Shown here piece after piece: positions 59,611 through 64,000 of a DNA stretch of 64,000 bases (position 1 is the stretch's first letter; the number at the start of each line of letters is the position of its first letter). The notes below the pieces were generated by a model. That model did not search any database, was not told the DNA's origin, and saw only the letters and a list, made by a program, of their open reading frames with translations. The position numbers were made by a program, and so were the translations under genes. Location of the stretch: assembly GCF_033807575.1 (NCBI RefSeq), contig NC_084703.1, positions 3,224,001 through 3,288,000 on the forward strand, read 5' to 3'. This stretch comes from Cydia pomonella (Eukaryota > Arthropoda > Insecta > Lepidoptera > Tortricidae).

Positions 59611-60328
59611 TGATGACCGGTCTGGCCTAGTGGGTAGTGACCCTGCCTATGAAACCGATGGTCCTGGGTTCGAATCCCGGTAAGGGCGTTTATTTGTGTG
59701 ATGAGCATAGATTGTTCCTGAATCATGGATGTTTTCAATGTATTTAAGTATTTTAATATTATATACACCGTGGGCCAATTAAACCCGACAGATTTCAAAG
59801 GTGTATTCTTGACCGCATTTAGAGACTAATGTCATACAATGTTTTCTGAAATCGGTCTTGTTTTAGAGATAATGACAATTTCTGTGAAAATTTGTTTCTT
59901 TCATAACTTAGTCAAAAACGCCTATTTAGCTGTGACGCTGCCACTATGTGACTTGGTTTAGACATACCTACTGACAGATATTAAAGTTTTAAAGTAAACT
60001 CGCAATTTTCGTCTGTAAATAAAAAAAAACTTTTCTTATTCGTTGTAATGATTTTTTTTCACCAAGGTGTAAAAATAAATAACGTGACGTGTGCAGAAAA
60101 CGCAAAAGAAATATTTTTTTCGGCAAAAAAAAATTTTTTTTTTGGCGAATTTGGCCAAAACTCATATAAAATTTTTTGCTCTTTATGACCTCAGGAATGC
60201 GTGGTTAAAATCTGTCGGGTTTAATTGGCCCACGGTGTATATCGTTAACTGAGTACCCACAACACAAGCCTGGCTTAGCGTGGAACTTAGTCAATTTGTG
60301 TAAAAATTTCCCGTTATATTTATTCACT
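59611..60328 (+). mobile_element. SINE family A split by a Tc1-type MITE
   Basis: 59611-59765 is the tRNA-like head and middle; 60238-60328 is the rest (atcgttaactgagtacccac ... ttagtcaatttgtg). The SINE resumes at the expected base on the far side of the MITE. Confidence 0.92.
59766..60237. mobile_element. Tc1/mariner-type MITE CACCGTGGGC, copy 2
   Basis: Ends CACCGTGGGCCAATTAAACC and GGTTTAATTGGCCCACGGTG-type, flanked by TA on each side; inserted in SINE A. Confidence 0.9.
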
Positions 60329-60352
60329 ATGATGGAAATTACTATATTCTCT

Positions 60353-60690
60353 CTTTTCTCTTCTTCCTAGCGTTGTCCCGGCACATTGCCACGGCTCATG
60401 GGAACCTGGGGTCCGCTTGACAACTAATCCCAAGATTTGGCGTAGGCACTAATTTTTACGAAAGCGACTGCCATCTGACCTTCCAACCCAGAGGGTAAAA
60501 CTAGGCCTTGTTGGGATTAGTCCGGTTTCCTCACGATGTTTTCCTTCACCGAAAAGCGACTGGTAAATATCAAATGATATTTCGTACATAAGTTCCGAAA
60601 AACTCATTGGTACGAGCCGGGGTTTGAACCCGCGACCTCCGGATTGAAAGTCGCAGGCTCTTACCGCTAGGCCACCAGCCCCATCGAAAT
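60353..60690 (-). mobile_element. SINE family B copy
   Basis: Minus head gtggcctagcggtaagagcc ... gcgggttcaaaccccggctc, body as in 58762, and a long tail (gggttggaaggtcagatggc). Confidence 0.88.
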
Positions 60691-61118
60691 TACTATATTC
60701 TATTTTTTTTTTAATAAAAATGGTAACATAATAGGAAAGTTAGGAATTTCTTGGATTGTCTGTAAATTTTACGAATATATTTGGAGCGCGTTCATATGAA
60801 ATAATAAAAGCCCAACATTTTAGTACGCCGTAGTGCCAGTAGATCGCAGCACCGATGATCAAAAATTAAAACCACGTCAAAAAGTGCTGATGCAGCCAAC
60901 GAGCTGGTGTCCCGGTATTATAGTAAGTGGTGGTCGAAATGGGCGTGCAAAATTAATGATGCTAGTATATATATAATATGCACTACGTAATTAATGTATA
61001 TAATCGTGTATATATAGTTTCGTTTATATGTTTGGAACGATATTGCCTGTATTTTAATTTAATCTTGAAAATGTACAGATTGCAAACATTTCGGGAAGTA
61101 ACCGATTTCAACCCAAAT

Positions 61119-61233
61119 ATAGGTAAAAAACTTAAGTAAGTCACCTGTTGTATGTAGTTGTGACGTATGTATTGTCTATTCGAACACGTCACAACTACAT
61201 ACAACAGGTGGCTTACTTAGTTTTTTTACCTAT
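61119..61233. repeat. Long hairpin, ~47-bp arms, ~21-nt loop
   Basis: gtaagtcacctgttgtatgt + agttgtgacg on the left returns as cgtcacaactacatacaaca + ggtggcttac on the right. Arms are almost perfect. Confidence 0.9.
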
Positions 61234-61326
61234 ACAGCTACATTATAATACCATTATTTTTTAGCGAGCTATTAGAAATCATAATCATTATAGCAGCACA
61301 TCCATTCCGATCACTCGTAATTTTAT

Positions 61327-61860
61327 TTATAGTACATATGGCGCTACTTTACCGCACTAGTGCGAAAATTTGCATATTACGTTACTGTGTCGAACATTTA
61401 ATGGGCCATATGTACTGTAAAACGTTGTACGATACATGTGCGAATAGGTAATTCGCAACTCGTGTCGATTTTAAACACTCCCTTCGGTCGTGTTTTAATA
61501 TATCGCCACTCGTTTCGAATTTCCTATTTTTCACACTTGTATCGTAATGTACTATTATAGTACATATGGCGCTACTTTACCGCACATGTGCGAACAGGCA
61601 ATTCGCTACTCGTGTCGATTTAAAACACTCTCTTTGGTCGTGTTTTAACTTATCTCCACTCGTTGCGAATTTCCTATTTTTCGCACTAGTATCGTAATGT
61701 ACTATTGCAGTACATCTGGTGCTACTTTACTTCACTAGTGCCATAATTAGCACATTACGTCGAAAATTTTAAGGGACCATATGTACTGTAAAACGTTGCA
61801 CCATACATGTGCGAATAGGTAATTACCTATTTTCGCACTTGTATCGTAAATGTACTATTA
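61327..61860 (+). repeat. Repeat family F, three units in tandem
   Basis: Units start at about 61327, 61557 and 61708, each with gtacatatggcgctactt-like start and cttgtatcgtaatgtactat-like end. The second has a deletion between cactagtgcg and gcgaacaggcaatt. Confidence 0.9.
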
Positions 61861-62040
61861 CCATCAAGCACGTTTCAAATGATTACTATTCTTCGAAAAT
61901 TAATTAACAAATTAGAATTACCATTTAGAAATATATCACTGAAATGTGCTTTCGAAGCATAGTTATATGCCACGCACAGTCCAAACTATGTTAAAACATC
62001 CTTTAGCTTTTGATGAAATCGTTTATTTTCAACTCTAAGG

Positions 62041-62180
62041 GCTCCTCTACACGATGGCCCAGCGTGGGCCAGTCCAAGGGACGCATTTATGCGTTAGAGG
62101 GAGCAAGTGATATTGCTATCTCATTTCACCGCATAGCTGCGTCCCTTGGACTGGCCTACGTTGGACCATCGTGTAGAGGC
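62041..62180. mobile_element. Palindromic MITE CTCTACACGATGG
   Basis: gctcctctacacgatggccc ... gtccaagggacgca and tgcgtcccttggac ... ccatcgtgtagaggc are inverted. Confidence 0.88.
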
Positions 62181-62270
62181 GTCATGATATTTGCCGGTGA
62201 TTCAGAAGTACTTTCAAAACTAGAAGGATTTTAAACGGCTCGATTCGGACTGCACCTATAATTATTTTTA

Positions 62271-62437
62271 CAGTACATATGGGGCTACTTTATAGCACTA
62301 GTGCGAGAAGTAGCATATTATGTTACTGTGTCGAACATTTAAAGGGCCATATGTACTGTAAAACGTTGTACGATACATGTGCGAATAGGTAATTCGCACT
62401 TTCCTATTTTTCGCACTTGTATCGTAATGTACTATTC
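62271..62437 (+). repeat. Repeat family F copy
   Basis: acagtacatatggggctact ... gtactgtaaaacgttgtacg ... gcacttgtatcgtaatgtac; lacks the central cggtcgtg block. Confidence 0.9.
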
Positions 62438-62559
62438 GGCAAAGAATGCTTATATGTACATTCGAGAGCAATGCAAACGGGTCATTTTTATATAAACAAC
62501 TCCAATACAAAGCCACTCGTTTTCATTTGTCTTTAAGTGTATTTTGGCTGCGTTCATTT

Positions 62560-62960
62560 CACGTTGTCTCTTTCTCTTTCAGTATGTAAAAGAAAAGAAA
62601 AAGACTCGTTGTCTCTTTCTCTTTCAGTATGTAAAAGAAAAGAAAAAGACTCGTTGTCTCTTTCTCTTTCAGTATGTAAAAGAAAAGAAAAAGACTCGTC
62701 TCTTTCTCTTTCAGTATGTAAAAGAAAAGAAAAAGACTCGTTGTCTCTTTCTCTTTCAGTATGTAAAAGAAAAGAAAAAGACTCGTTGTCTCTTTCTATT
62801 TCAGTATGTAAAAGAAAAGAAAAAGACTCGTTGTCTCTTTCTATTTCAGTATGTAAAAGAAAAGAAAAAGACTCGTTGTCTCTTTCTCTTTCAGTATGTA
62901 AAAGAAAAGAAAAAGACTCGTTGTCTCTTTCTCTTTCAGTATGTAAAAGAAAGAGACTTC
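62560..62960 (+). repeat. 45-bp tandem repeat, 9 units, with splice-acceptor-like core
   Basis: cagtatgtaa occurs at 62580, 62625, 62670, 62712, 62757, 62802, 62847, 62892 and 62937. Period is 45 except one 42-bp unit. Each unit has a tctctttctctttcag pyrimidine tract plus AG and then atgtaaaagaaaagaaaaag. All indels are multiples of 3, so + frames stay open (15-residue repeats). No authentic exon is identified. Confidence 0.97.
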
Positions 62961-63166
62961 CGTAAACGCGGCAATAGGGAGTGTTACTGCAATCTTCTGC
63001 CGCCAGAGTGCAGCACTAGCACAGACCGTAAACCATATAGTAACTTATACTATGCCGTACACAGTTTTGAACATGTTTTCACAGATCCGTTACTAATAAA
63101 TGGGTGAATCAACTGTTTTTGTGGTGTTATCCTGTCCCATTGTCCAAAGGGACATTACCGGTACAT

Positions 63167-63449
63167 CTTCTTCTTCCTCGCGTTATCCCGGCATTTTGCC
63201 ACGGCTCATGGGAGCCTGGGGTCCGCTTGCGAGAAAGCGACTGCCATCTGCCCTTCCAACCCAGAGGGTAAACTAGGCCTTGTTGGGATTAGTCCGGTTT
63301 CCTCACGATGTTTTCCTTCACCGAAAAGCGACTGGTAAATATCAAATGATATTTCGTACATGAGTTCCGAAAAACTCATTGGTACGAGCCGGGGTTTGAA
63401 CCCGCGACCTCCGGATTGCAAGTCGCACGCTCTTACGGCTAGGCCACCA
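63167..63449 (-). mobile_element. SINE family B copy with 16-bp target duplication
   Basis: Flanked by gacattaccggtacat at 63151-63166 and 63450-63465. Minus head gtggcctagccgtaagagcg. A young insertion with clear boundaries. Confidence 0.95.
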
Positions 63450-63687
63450 GACATTACCGGTACATTTCGTTCGAAAAAAATGTTGTATGTCGATTTAATT
63501 ATGACGAACTCACTGGCGTATATTTTTTTTAAATAATTTATTTGATAAAACGCGACGTGATAATCTCTTAATATACAAATTAAGTTCTTTACATGTTCGG
63601 CTGGAATTTCAGCATTCAAATATTGATCACAAAAATAAATAACAAAATATAAAAGAGGCAGTACAAAAAAATATTGGGGAAAAAAAA

Positions 63688-63893
63688 GTGGGTAGTGACC
63701 CTGCCTATGAAGCCGATGGTCCCAAATGATGGGTTCAAATCCTTGGGCATGAGCACGAATATTTTTAAATATTTATATTATATATGTATATATATATCGT
63801 TGTACCTTCAACACAAGTCTTATTGAGCTTACTGTGGGACTTAGTCAATTTGTATAATAATGTCCTATAATATTTATTTATTTAATTAAGCAG
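63688..63893 (+). mobile_element. SINE family A, divergent copy
   Basis: gtgggtagtgaccctgccta, then a B-box-like gggttcaaatcc, then tatcgttgtaccttcaacac ... ttagtcaatttgtataataa. Confidence 0.8.
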
Positions 63894-64000
63894 CGTCTAA
63901 CGTAAGTTAAAAGCGCCAACGCAAACCAAAGCGGTGTACGCGTTTGCAACGAGATCGCTCACGTAGAACACTTCCATAGGTATCAAAGGATTGATTCACC

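Noticed and set aside
59611..59700. Possible tRNA genes with A- and B-box sequences (also at 12700, 14690, 15360, 22450, 33890, 43610, 48960, 58790, 60650, 63430)
   Set aside because: Each belongs to a repeated SINE body, and clear paired acceptor stems are absent.
62010..62234. 74-codon ORF
   Set aside because: Mostly the palindromic MITE at 62041-62180.

Overview
The window looks like a piece of a lepidopteran (moth or butterfly) nuclear genome. It is AT-rich, has GT-AG spliced genes with long introns, and is crowded with tRNA-derived SINEs, 5'-truncated LINE tails, hAT/Harbinger/Tc1-like short elements and foldback repeats of the kind common in Lepidoptera. The order is an inference from repeat style and insect-type protein motifs; no species is claimed.

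Layout. 1-1008 is the 3' end of a Ty3/gypsy polyprotein (integrase), followed by an LTR-like foldback repeat. 1.9-24 kb holds no recognisable host exon; it contains an 85-bp satellite (4.1-5.4 kb), several hAT elements with 8-bp target duplications, SINEs, LINE tails, a degenerate Harbinger-like element and a 110-bp-arm perfect palindrome (19906-20147). From 24036 to 59205 on the + strand lie 11 consecutive coding exons of the Abl non-receptor tyrosine kinase: N-terminal linker, SH3, SH2, full kinase domain and the start of the C-terminal tail. All splice phases agree (568 codons). The first exon(s) and the rest of the tail lie outside or were not found.

Inside the 12-kb Abl intron between 42140 and 54369, on the minus strand, is a complete four-exon gene for a secreted Ly6/uPAR-type three-finger protein of 159 residues (51547 down to 45972), with a signal peptide and a TATA box.

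The most unusual feature is that six of the 11 Abl exons, and the last exon of the nested Ly6 gene, are followed by intronic partial copies ('echoes') of themselves. Each Abl echo series carries the 3' part of the exon plus its donor site, mostly without the authentic acceptor, in 1-6 copies with unit lengths of about 127-350 bp. Some are identical to each other, some are badly decayed. The exon-9 echoes are open in frame for three further 55-codon repeats, and two of them have acquired phase-compatible acceptor sites.

The rest of the introns is repeat-derived, with several cases of one element inserted inside another that give a relative order of insertion. No rRNA, functional tRNA gene, CRISPR array or prokaryotic feature was seen.
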